Source of the DNA: Leptospira sp. B5-022
GTDB taxonomy: Bacteria; Spirochaetota; Leptospiria; Leptospirales; Leptospiraceae
Direction: 5' to 3'
Length of the DNA: 64,000 nucleotides
Assembly: GCF_000347035.1 (NCBI RefSeq)
Contig: NZ_ANIJ01000006.1
Span: forward strand, 434,001 to 498,000
Shown piece by piece: positions 42,852 to 50,977 of the stretch. The translations under genes were made by a program, and so were the position numbers. Each line of letters starts with the position of its first letter. Position 1 is the stretch's first letter. The notes under the pieces are model-generated. The model was not told the origin of the DNA, did not search any database, and worked only from the letters and a program-made list of their open reading frames with translations.

Positions 42852-43270
42852 TTCAGGTAGCTAACTTGCCGGTTTGACTTAAGTAGTATTCCGGCAGGGG
42901 AGCTGGCTCTAAGCTAATGTTGGTTCTTTCGACGGGACCACGGATTTATATTTATTATAAATCGCCGTACGACTCTGAAGCCTAACTTCTCGTAAGCGAA
43001 AGTTAGGCTTTTTTTTTGTCTTCATCCTTTTTTTTATAAATAAAGATCGTTAGATCATTTACCGGAGTTACAAGTAAAACGCAAAATTCATATCGTTCTC
43101 GCGAAACATATAGATTGAAATGTAATTTTAACCCGCAAGCTTCGTACCAAATCCTAATTTTTATCCGATTTGTAACCGAACACCAATTCTAAATTTTAGT
43201 TTTAGAATGCAGAGCTGTATTTGTTTCTTTTTTTGGAATTGGAAAGTGATTCTTTCCAAGGAAGATTCGT
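42852..43270. other. Intergenic region between flaB and the GT39 gene
   Basis: 419 bp. It holds the 3' untranslated part and terminator of flaB (42979-43017) and a TGCCGG/CCGGCA inverted repeat just after the stop (about 42870-42895). The rest is AT-rich and contains no convincing gene; it presumably holds the promoter of the glycosyltransferase gene. Confidence 0.6.
42979..43017 (+). terminator. Rho-independent terminator of flaB
   Basis: A 10-bp perfect stem AGCCTAACTT/AAGTTAGGCT with an 11-base loop is followed by a run of eight or more T. Confidence 0.92.
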
Positions 43271-44908
43271 TTGTTGCTGCGAAATTGGTTTTTACCTCTG
43301 ACAATTCCTGTGTATCTGGGCTTATTACTTTTCGGTTTAGGAAGTTTCTCTCTCATCGATTGGGACGAGAATATTTACGGTGCGGCTTCCAAATCCATGT
43401 TGGAAACCGGAGAATATTTTAGGATCCAAATCAACGGGCAACCGTTCAGTGAAAAACCTCCATTTTACTTTTGGCTCGCAAATCTTTTTTACAAAGTTTT
43501 CGGACTCTCCGAATTTTCCACAAGGCTTCCGTCCGTTTTTAGCGGGATCTTATCCTTTTGGATCTTAGTTCGATTCGGAACAATCTTACATTCTAAAAAA
43601 TTCGGTTTCCTGTGGGCGTTTTTATATTCCGCTTCCTTTTTACCACTTTTACTTTCCAGAACCGCATATATAGACCATCTATTCAATACATTCATCTTCG
43701 CATCCGTCCTTTCTTTGTATTTATATGAAACAAAGGAGAAGGGAGACTTTCGTTCTAGGGCGATCTGGATCTTCTCCGCTGCTTTCTTTGGTGGAATTGC
43801 CGTTTTAACAAAGGGTCCTTTAGGTTTAGCAATCCCGCTTTTTATTTTTGGGGTAAATAGGGTTTTTGAAAGAAACTTTAGGATCAGGATCTTGGATTTG
43901 ATCCTATTTGCGATCGTTTCGATCTTCGTATTAAGTACCTATTATCTCACAAATTTTATACTGTATGGAAACGAGTTCTTAACACAGTTCTTCGATTTTC
44001 AGAAAAAACTTTTGACTAAATCCTTAGAATCACATACTGGACCTTGGTTCTATCATTTTATCGTAATGTTTCTCGGATTCTTTCCGTGGACAGCGCTTCT
44101 ATTTCCGATTATTAAGAACTGGAGAAGGTTTACTGCTCCTAAAATTTCCAGGATCTCCCGCTACTTTCTGCTTTGGTTGGGGATTGTTCTACTCATCTTT
44201 TCTATCGTTCAAACCAAATTGCCTCATTATTCTTCTTCTATCTATTTCCCGTTATCCTTTTTTGGGTCCTACTTACTCTTAGAAAAGCCGGAAGTGTTAA
44301 AATCCAATATATTCTCATCTTCTTTTTTAGGATTAGGTTTTGTCATTGGAGCGATCTTCCTGCTTTTGCCGTTTATTTTAGAATATTCCATTCATTCACT
44401 AGGACTTGGGAAGGAGCAATTGCCATCCTTCTCCCTCTCGGATTCGTTACCTGGGATACTTCTTCTTTTAGGAATTTTGGTCGGATTTATAAGTTTGCAA
44501 TTTTTCAAAAAGGGGACCGAAGAAGGAAAAGATTTTTTCCTAGTTTCAACCTGGGCATCCATGTTGATCTTTGTAGGAGTTCTATCATTTACGATCACTC
44601 CTAAGATCATTTCTTTTTTGCAAGATGGAAATCTTCGTCTTTTCGATAAGGCCGCAAAGTTTGAAAATAAAATCGTATATTATAAATATTTATCCTTCTA
44701 TCCAATGTTCTATCGAGACAAGAAGATCCATATAATCGGAAGTTATAAATTCAAAGACGAAACATCCCTTTTACAGTCTAAAGAAAGACTTTCCGTCATA
44801 TCCAATAAAAACAGCTTATTGGAGTTAGTCTTAACCTATCCGCAAAGAACGTTTCAGGAAGTTTCTTCTGAAAACGGGGTAATTCTTCTGGATACTTCTC
44901 CGAAGTAG
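43271..44908 (+). CDS. Glycosyltransferase family 39 (ArnT/PMT-like) membrane protein
   Basis: 545 residues with about twelve hydrophobic segments. The first periplasmic loop has the family's acidic catalytic signature DWDENIYGAASKSML (about 30-44), followed by the GQPFSEKPPFYFWL motif near 57-70. Such enzymes transfer a sugar from a polyprenyl-phosphate donor to lipid A, LPS or protein. A polyprenyl-phosphate sugar synthase candidate (GT2 family) is encoded convergently just downstream. Start is TTG 43271 with AAGGAAG upstream; no better ATG exists near the conserved N-terminus. Confidence 0.85.
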   Translation: MLLRNWFLPLTIPVYLGLLLFGLGSFSLIDWDENIYGAASKSMLETGEYFRIQINGQPFSEKPPFYFWLANLFYKVFGLSEFSTRLPSVFSGILSFWILVRFGTILHSKKFGFLWAFLYSASFLPLLLSRTAYIDHLFNTFIFASVLSLYLYETKEKGDFRSRAIWIFSAAFFGGIAVLTKGPLGLAIPLFIFGVNRVFERNFRIRILDLILFAIVSIFVLSTYYLTNFILYGNEFLTQFFDFQKKLLTKSLESHTGPWFYHFIVMFLGFFPWTALLFPIIKNWRRFTAPKISRISRYFLLWLGIVLLIFSIVQTKLPHYSSSIYFPLSFFGSYLLLEKPEVLKSNIFSSSFLGLGFVIGAIFLLLPFILEYSIHSLGLGKEQLPSFSLSDSLPGILLLLGILVGFISLQFFKKGTEEGKDFFLVSTWASMLIFVGVLSFTITPKIISFLQDGNLRLFDKAAKFENKIVYYKYLSFYPMFYRDKKIHIIGSYKFKDETSLLQSKERLSVISNKNSLLELVLTYPQRTFQEVSSENGVILLDTSPK

Positions 44909-45024
44909 AGGAAATAGGAAAACAAGAAGGAAACGATAGATTCAGAACTTAAAAGTGGAATCCGGAATCTCCATTCCATTTTTATAAAGCAGAATTTGGA
45001 TTGAAAGAATACCTTTTTTGTGAT

Positions 45025-45240
45025 TTATGAATGCCGACTCTCGCCCACGGGCCACACCCCTCCACCCAAAATTCGGGCGGGGGCGAACAATTGCTGTAGG
45101 AATTCCAACAAGAGTGAATGATTTGGGCGGCTCACTCGCTATCGCTCGGATCGCGCTGCTTCGATTTCGCGCATTCGCGCTCATCCGGGCTCTGCCCGGA
45201 CTAAAGATCTACGCATCGCTGCCGCGGGAGTAGTCGAAGT
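45025..45240. repeat. GC-rich palindrome-rich patch, probable dispersed repeat
   Basis: About 215 bp clearly richer in GC than either flank. It contains CCGGGCTCTGCCCGG (45185-45199, perfect 6-bp stem), a GGAATTCC-centred near palindrome at about 45097-45113, and TCGCTATCGCTCGGATCGCG-type short repeats. It lies between convergent genes and covers the last codons of the GT2 gene. Only one copy is in this window, so the repeat nature is inferred from structure and composition. Confidence 0.5.
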
Positions 45241-46206
45241 TATTTGCTTCCAGATCGGAACTTCCATTCCGTATTGAATTAATCTTAATTCAAAATTGGT
45301 TCTTTGGATTTTAGAAACCGTATGCAGAATAAGTCCGATCGAAATTTGGATCCAGGAAAACAGCATCAATCCAGTGGCTAAAATTGCTAAAGGAACATGA
45401 TATACATATTTATATTCGATATAATCTATTACGGGCGGAATACCGGCAGCTATAGACAAAGCCGCTGAAAGGACGGAAAAAAATCCGAAAAAATGCATCG
45501 GTTTATAATCTTTAAAGATCCATAATATGTTTTGAACGACTTTGTAACCGTCTCGGATGGTATTCAATTTGGAAAAACTTCCGGCTGGTCTATCTTTGTA
45601 AGGAACAGAGATCTCTTCCAATCTGAATCTTTTATCCAATGCATGTAAGGTCATTTCTATCTCTATCTCAAAGCCGGACGTAAGCACCGGATAGTTTTTT
45701 ATGAACTTTCGAGAAAATACTCTATATCCGCTCATCGGATCTTTTAGCTTGGCGGCGAATAGAAAATTGATCAAAGTAAGAACAAGTTTATTCCCTGTGG
45801 AATGGAATCTTCTTTTATTCTCCCTTCCATAATCTCCCTCGCTCAAACGATCCCCCACCACCATATCTAAATCTTTATCCTTTAGAGCTTGGATCATAGT
45901 GTGTATCTTGAAAGCGGGGTAGGTCAGATCCGCATCGCACATGATATATATTTCCGCATCTATCTTAGTAAATGCAGATCGGATCGCATTTGCTTTTCCT
46001 TGCCTCGGTTCAAAGATCACCTCTCCGGAGATCGTATGTTCTGCTAGGACGTTTTTCGAGATCTCAGAAGTTCTGTCCTTGGAATTGTTATCAACGATCA
46101 CAAAATATGCGTTTGGGATCTCTTTATAAAATTCCAAGATTGTTTTTTCAATCGTTAACTCTTCGTTATATGCCGGGAGAACCAAAACAAGCGGGATCGG
46201 TTTCAT
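45181..46206 (-). CDS. GT2-family glycosyltransferase (polyprenyl-phosphate sugar synthase-like)
   Basis: 341 residues. GT2 domain (about 5-225) with the nucleotide-sugar part VLPAYNEELTIEKTI, the metal DXD-type motif CDADLTYP (around 91-98) and a DPMSGYRVFSRKF motif near 157-169. Two C-terminal membrane helices (about 237-260 and 270-293) anchor it. Dolichol/undecaprenyl-phosphate mannose or glucose synthases have this form and supply lipid-linked sugars to GT39 enzymes such as the neighbour. The last 17 residues (TSTTPAAAMRRSLVRAEPG region) are encoded by the GC-rich patch and look unrelated to the rest. Confidence 0.88.
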   Translation of the reverse strand: MKPIPLVLVLPAYNEELTIEKTILEFYKEIPNAYFVIVDNNSKDRTSEISKNVLAEHTISGEVIFEPRQGKANAIRSAFTKIDAEIYIMCDADLTYPAFKIHTMIQALKDKDLDMVVGDRLSEGDYGRENKRRFHSTGNKLVLTLINFLFAAKLKDPMSGYRVFSRKFIKNYPVLTSGFEIEIEMTLHALDKRFRLEEISVPYKDRPAGSFSKLNTIRDGYKVVQNILWIFKDYKPMHFFGFFSVLSAALSIAAGIPPVIDYIEYKYVYHVPLAILATGLMLFSWIQISIGLILHTVSKIQRTNFELRLIQYGMEVPIWKQITSTTPAAAMRRSLVRAEPG

Positions 46207-46381
46207 TCTAAATTAGAGTTCGTCCAAGAAGGGCCGAAGAATCATCCAGAATTCGGATCTTCTCTGTTACAGATCAGTGAATCTACAAGATCCCTCATTC
46301 GAAATCGTATACAAGTTGTAACATTCTAAACAACGAATTCTAGTTTTCGGTTAAACCCCGAAATTTTGTACTAGCGATAGA

Positions 46382-47467
46382 ATGAAAAGAAGTACACTAT
46401 TCTTCTTAGTTTCTATCTTTTTAGGAATACTTTTACTCGGAAATCTGTTCACTTGGGCGATTTTCAGAGCGGATACTTTTAGGTCATCGATTGATTGGGA
46501 AAAATATTCCAATCCTTATAAAAGAAATACCACACTCAAACTCCAAAAGACGGGGATTCATTTACATACCAACCGTACTTGGTTTACTCCCGGTAGGAAC
46601 ACCCCGGAAGAGATTGAGACTATTTATGCGGCAAACGGATATAAAATTTTAGGCTTCACCGATTACGAAAGGATCACTAGTCCGGATTCTCCGAAACTTG
46701 CTCAGATCAAAGGATTCGAATGGGGAACGAATCTTAGAAAAAGACATATGAGCGTCTTAGGTTTGGAAGAAGCGAGTTACGATCTATTTCCTCTCTATGC
46801 GGATCCTGAAAATTTACAGTGGGTGATCGATAAATTACGATCCAAAGACGGCTTCGTAGTGATCAATCATCCACTTTTGAATGAATCTTTTCCCTTACGA
46901 CTACTTTCCCAGCTGAAAGAATACGATGCATTAGAAGTAATGAGCCCATTCGGTGATATTCCTAAATTTTGGGACAAACTATTAAGCGAGAAACGTCCTT
47001 CTTTCTGTATGGCATCCGATGATCTACATTACCTTCCCAGAGAAGAATATTTAAGAGTCAGGACTTCCGGGATCCCGAATTGGAGAGACCTAAGTTCCGA
47101 AATTTACAAACAGGAAGGAGAATCTTTGATGAGATATCTTCTTGTGAATACCGACAGTCTAGATGAAAGGGAAGTCCTTAGATCCTTGAAAGAAGGAAAC
47201 TATCTTTGTGTTCGCAAAATGGAAAGAAGTTTAGAAGAACCTAAATTAGGACCCATAGGATTAAATTCGGAAAATGAGATCCATTTCGATTTCGAGGATA
47301 CTCCGATCAGCGTTGACTTTATCGGCCAAAATTCTGAAATTCTATCTCATACTTCCTATCAGAACAAAGGTTCTTATAGATTAAAACCTACGGATCTATA
47401 TGTAAGAGTCCAGGTGGTTTATCCAACGGCGGTCATTTTGAGTAATCCTTTTTTCCAGAAGCCGTAA
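46382..47467 (+). CDS. Membrane-anchored PHP-superfamily protein
   Basis: 361 residues. One N-terminal membrane helix (about 6-28) followed by a PHP-like metal phosphoesterase domain: HLHT at 60-63, a GFTDYE segment at about 95, GFEWG near 113, VVINHP near 158 and ASDDLHYLP near 218 supply the expected His/Asp/Glu ligands. The domain would face the periplasm. Most PHP proteins are cytoplasmic, so the location is unusual. Substrate unknown. It is divergent from the GT2 gene. Confidence 0.75.
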   Translation: MKRSTLFFLVSIFLGILLLGNLFTWAIFRADTFRSSIDWEKYSNPYKRNTTLKLQKTGIHLHTNRTWFTPGRNTPEEIETIYAANGYKILGFTDYERITSPDSPKLAQIKGFEWGTNLRKRHMSVLGLEEASYDLFPLYADPENLQWVIDKLRSKDGFVVINHPLLNESFPLRLLSQLKEYDALEVMSPFGDIPKFWDKLLSEKRPSFCMASDDLHYLPREEYLRVRTSGIPNWRDLSSEIYKQEGESLMRYLLVNTDSLDEREVLRSLKEGNYLCVRKMERSLEEPKLGPIGLNSENEIHFDFEDTPISVDFIGQNSEILSHTSYQNKGSYRLKPTDLYVRVQVVYPTAVILSNPFFQKP

Positions 47468-47597
47468 ATTTGTTTTTTGGGAATTCCAATAATAATCTTA
47501 TACGATCGCCTGTATCCGTCGGTTCTATGAAGAAATATATCCTCTTTCTTTTTTTCTTGACTTTTCTTGAAAATCTAGAGTCAGATAGAAAAGGCTT

Positions 47598-48017
47598 ATG
47601 AGTTTGGGATCTAAAAAGGCGATCGGCTTTATACTCGCGCTTGGATTTTTTCTCCAAATCGCCTGCGTATCCATTTATAGCCTAACCGGAAATTGTCCGG
47701 TGAGCATGTCCAATCTTGCAGAACAAAAGCAGACTTCTCAAACTCCTCCCTGCCATCGATCAGAAAAGCCGGAAAAAAAGAGCGAATCCTCCACCAACGA
47801 ATGTTGTCCTAAAGAGAGTAGCCTCGTATCTCTGGATCTTTCCAAACTTTTGGATTGGGAAAAGTTGGGATTACATAAGGTTCTGATCTTTTTGTTTATT
47901 TCAGAACTGAATTCTCCTCAGATCGTATTAGAAAACGTCATTTTAAACGATTCTTATATTCCGATCCCGTCCTCAAATTCTCTTAGTTTAAGCACTCTCC
48001 AAGTTTTCCTGATCTAA
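47598..48017 (+). CDS. Cys-containing exported hypothetical protein heading the metal-efflux operon
   Basis: 139 residues; N-terminal hydrophobic segment (about 8-26, possible signal anchor; Cys23 could even serve in a weak lipobox QIAC). Then Cys33, Cys52 with a neighbouring His, and Cys69-Cys70 in ECCPKE, a spacing common in small proteins that lead copper/cobalt-zinc-cadmium efflux operons. A second hydrophobic stretch lies near 93-103. It ends 36 bp before the TolC-like gene, so it is probably a first operon gene with a metal-binding or sensing role; this is inferred. Confidence 0.65.
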   Translation: MSLGSKKAIGFILALGFFLQIACVSIYSLTGNCPVSMSNLAEQKQTSQTPPCHRSEKPEKKSESSTNECCPKESSLVSLDLSKLLDWEKLGLHKVLIFLFISELNSPQIVLENVILNDSYIPIPSSNSLSLSTLQVFLI

Positions 48018-48053
48018 TCCATATTTTCTCTCATTTAATCTTTAGGAGGAAAT

Positions 48054-49424
48054 ATGAACGCAAGACTTATTGTCTTAATATTAATTTATACATTATTTTC
48101 ATCCGCATTATACGCGGACAAAAAGAACTTAGAAGAGATCTTGGATGTTTTAGTAAAGGAACATCCTGAATCCAAGTCTTTGGCCGGACTTTCGCAGGCC
48201 CACAAATCCCATTCGGAAGGTACAGGAATATTACCGGATCCTAAAATAGGAGTTGCTTTCCGAAATTATCCCACCCGAGGAGGATACTCTACCTCCGATC
48301 GGGCATTGGACACTCCTACAATGACAGGGATAGAATTGTCCGTGTCCCAAGAGTTTCCTTTCCCGGGAAAATTGAGCACCGAAAAAAAGATCTCCAAACT
48401 CATGCAAACCGAGTCCAACTTTGCTTATATAGCAGGTGTAAATAGGATCTTAGGGGATTTTTTTGTTCGATTAAACAAATACAAATATTCTGAAAAGAAG
48501 AAGGTGATCAATGAGAGAATATTAACTCTCCTTGGCGCTCAAAAGTCCATTAGTGAAAGTTCATATTCATACGGTGAGAACACTTTATCCGGCGTATTAA
48601 AGGCGACGGTTGCAAAAACGGAAGCGATCGAAAAAGAAACGGAATACTCGACTCAATTGAAAGATCTGAAGTCTCAACTCGAGTATTATCAGATCTCCAA
48701 CAAGATTACCTTCTCCGATCTATATTCAATAGATCTGGATTCTTTTTTAGAAAATAAAAATGAGGAGCTCTTAGCCTTAGTCGCTGCACAAACTTCATTG
48801 ATCGAGGATTCGCCGGAATATAAAATACAAATGGAAGAAGAAAAACGATTAAAGGAGCAGGCAAAACTAACCAAGTATTCTCTGGCACCTCAAACCGAAG
48901 TCTTTTTTTCCTATATGAAACGTAGATCCCAAACTTTCGCTTTGGACCAAGGTCCCTTAAATTATGGGCTTATGGACACCACGGAATATAGGGGAGATCT
49001 TTTCAGTTTTGGAGTGAATATGAGAGTTCCGGTTTGGTCGGCTCTCAAATGGAATTCCATAACGGGAGAGACGGAACATCTTGCAGAAGTAGGAAAAGAC
49101 TCCGTCGAAAAAACAAGGGTCCAAATGATGTCGGAATTAAATCGGAATCTCGCCTATATCAAAGGTGTTTCCGACCAAATACGGTTGGTAGAAAAAAGAC
49201 TCATCCCTGAATTGGAAAAATCCGCAAGGGCCGGCTCCTTCCAATATACTTCCGGAAAAGTCAACTTGCAGGACACTCTTCTTGCCCAAACGGAAATACT
49301 AAATGCAAAAATACGTTTAGAAGATCTGAAAGAACGTAAGAACGAATCCATTCTCAATACTTTAAAACTTTTAAGTTTTATCTATAAAGACAATAAAACT
49401 CCGGAACATGACAAACATAACTGA
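48054..49424 (+). CDS. TolC-family outer-membrane channel of the metal efflux system
   Basis: 456 residues with an N-terminal signal peptide (about 1-22) and the repeated helical/beta pattern of TolC/CusC proteins: LGxPVGxRG-like regions, DPKIGVAFRNYP, GIELSVSQEFPFPGKL, and long coiled helices in each half. It forms the outer-membrane exit duct. GGAGGAAAT before ATG is an excellent Shine-Dalgarno. It is followed 10 bp later by the DUF3347-like gene, in order with the membrane-fusion protein and pump genes. Confidence 0.92.
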   Translation: MNARLIVLILIYTLFSSALYADKKNLEEILDVLVKEHPESKSLAGLSQAHKSHSEGTGILPDPKIGVAFRNYPTRGGYSTSDRALDTPTMTGIELSVSQEFPFPGKLSTEKKISKLMQTESNFAYIAGVNRILGDFFVRLNKYKYSEKKKVINERILTLLGAQKSISESSYSYGENTLSGVLKATVAKTEAIEKETEYSTQLKDLKSQLEYYQISNKITFSDLYSIDLDSFLENKNEELLALVAAQTSLIEDSPEYKIQMEEEKRLKEQAKLTKYSLAPQTEVFFSYMKRRSQTFALDQGPLNYGLMDTTEYRGDLFSFGVNMRVPVWSALKWNSITGETEHLAEVGKDSVEKTRVQMMSELNRNLAYIKGVSDQIRLVEKRLIPELEKSARAGSFQYTSGKVNLQDTLLAQTEILNAKIRLEDLKERKNESILNTLKLLSFIYKDNKTPEHDKHN

Positions 49425-49434
49425 GGACAACCCA

Positions 49435-49884
49435 ATGAATAAATTACATTATATATTACTAATATTCGTCCTGATCGCAGGTAATCTTTTCGCTCATGAA
49501 GGAAAAGAAACTTTCGTCCTAAGAGAAGTCGCCAAGATCCATTCTTCCATTTATTCGGAAACCGCAGGAAATTTGGATGTGCGAACATTAGTTAAACTTT
49601 TGAAAGAGGATGCAGACCATAAGAAGGATTCTGAAAAATTCAGAAAGGCGTTACCGATTGCCGAAGAACTCGGAAAAACAACCGATCTATCCAAAAAAAG
49701 AGATCTATTCGAACGTTTATCCAAAGAGTTGGAATCCGTTGTGGGACATCATGATAAATCCGGCGTTTCCGTTTTCTATTGTCCAATGCTTAAGAAAAAA
49801 TGGTTGGCATCCGGAAAAGAGATCAAAAATCCATACGACTCTAAGATGAAAAAATGCGGAGAGATTATCTATGAAGCCAAATGA
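49435..49884 (+). CDS. Secreted DUF3347-like metal-associated protein
   Basis: 149 residues from ATG 49435 (GAGGA upstream), with a signal peptide of about 20 residues ending LFA. The helical middle (about 25-105) and C-terminal FYCPMLKKKWLASG...NPYDSKMKKCGEI pattern match DUF3347, a domain found alone or at the end of CusB proteins. The CPM and Cys-Gly parts may bind a metal. It overlaps the membrane-fusion gene by 14 bp. Confidence 0.8.
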   Translation: MNKLHYILLIFVLIAGNLFAHEGKETFVLREVAKIHSSIYSETAGNLDVRTLVKLLKEDADHKKDSEKFRKALPIAEELGKTTDLSKKRDLFERLSKELESVVGHHDKSGVSVFYCPMLKKKWLASGKEIKNPYDSKMKKCGEIIYEAK

Positions 49885-50965
49885 TCTTCTCGCAAAACAT
49901 TCTTTTTGGTTGGGACGGATCGGAATACTTCTAGCCGTTCTGATGATAGCAGCTTTGGTAGCAAACTGTTCTTCTAAAAAAGACATCTATTATTGTCCGA
50001 TGCATCCTCACTATACTTCGGATCGTCCAGGAACCTGTCCTATCTGCAATATGGATCTGGTCAAAAAGGAAGATCCATCCGAGCATAAGGATCATTCGAA
50101 TTCGAACATTTCTTCGGAGGTAGTAGCCGGATCTAAAGAAGAAGATCATACTTCTCATCTGCCCGAAACTTCTTCCGATAAAAATTCAAAAGATTTAATT
50201 CTTTCTTTCGAAAAACAACAATCGATCGGGATCAAAACCGAATTAGCGAGTAGAAGGAACCTGATTAAAAAGATCAGCGCTTATTCTAGCGTTGCGTATG
50301 ATCCGGAATTGTATTCTGCGCTGAGCGAATACAAAGAGGCGGTTCGTTCTTCCGAATTTCTTTCTGCTGAGATCATTCGAAATCTACAGCTAAGACTCAA
50401 ACAATTGGGCTTAAGTCAGGATCAGATCCGAGTTTGGACATCCGGTGCTAGAGATCCGTCCGAGTTGATCTTGGGAGGAAAATCGGGTAGGGCACATATC
50501 TATTCTCAGATCTATGAATCCGATTTCACTACTGCCAAAGTTGGACTCCCTATCAAATTTAAAACGGATGTATATCCTGAGAAAGAATTTATAGGAAAGA
50601 TCAAAAGTATAGATGTAATCTTGGATAAAAACAATCGCACTCTTAGGCTTCGCAGTGAGGTTTCGGATCCAAGCCAACTTTTAAAACCGCAGATGTTCGG
50701 AGATGCAATGATAGAAGTTTCACTTCCGAAAGTTTTATCCGTTCCGACTTCTGCGATTTTGGATACCGGGAAACAAAAGATCGCTTATGTGCAAACTGCT
50801 CCAGATAAATTCCAAGCGGTTTCCGTCCAAACAGGTAAAAATATAGAACCCTGGGTGGAAATTTTATCCGGCGTCCAAGAAGGCCAAAGAGTGGTGACTG
50901 AGTCTACCTTCCTAATCGATTCGGAAGCGAAAATCAGATTCGGCTCCGAATCTCACGCTCATTAA
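49871..50965 (+). CDS. CusB/CzcB-type membrane-fusion protein with HMBD metal-binding domain
   Basis: 364 residues. N-terminal hydrophobic segment (15-32) followed by ANCSS, so Cys33 could be a lipobox cysteine rather than a plain anchor. The heavy-metal-binding domain has YYCPMHP at 40-46 and CPICNM at 56-61. A His-rich linker (DHSNSN, HTSHLPE) follows, then the periplasmic adaptor fold (about 110-360) with hairpin, barrel and GKIKSIDVILDKNNRTLRLR. It links pump to channel and can pass metal to the pump. Overlaps the preceding gene by 14 bp; the pump follows 12 bp later. Confidence 0.93.
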   Translation: MKPNDLLAKHSFWLGRIGILLAVLMIAALVANCSSKKDIYYCPMHPHYTSDRPGTCPICNMDLVKKEDPSEHKDHSNSNISSEVVAGSKEEDHTSHLPETSSDKNSKDLILSFEKQQSIGIKTELASRRNLIKKISAYSSVAYDPELYSALSEYKEAVRSSEFLSAEIIRNLQLRLKQLGLSQDQIRVWTSGARDPSELILGGKSGRAHIYSQIYESDFTTAKVGLPIKFKTDVYPEKEFIGKIKSIDVILDKNNRTLRLRSEVSDPSQLLKPQMFGDAMIEVSLPKVLSVPTSAILDTGKQKIAYVQTAPDKFQAVSVQTGKNIEPWVEILSGVQEGQRVVTESTFLIDSEAKIRFGSESHAH

Positions 50966-50977
50966 GGAAAGCTCTAT

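Noticed and set aside
44942..45233. Two small frames (minus 44942-45184 and plus 45027-45233) in the GC-rich patch
   Set aside because: They exist because GC-rich repeat DNA lacks stop codons; their products are Arg/Ala/Ser-rich low-complexity sequence.
47557..47586. MerR/CueR-type promoter before the metal operon (TTGACT and TGACT/AGTCA repeat)
   Set aside because: No good -10 at 17-20 bp and the site is only about 12 bp from the start codon, leaving no room for a leader.
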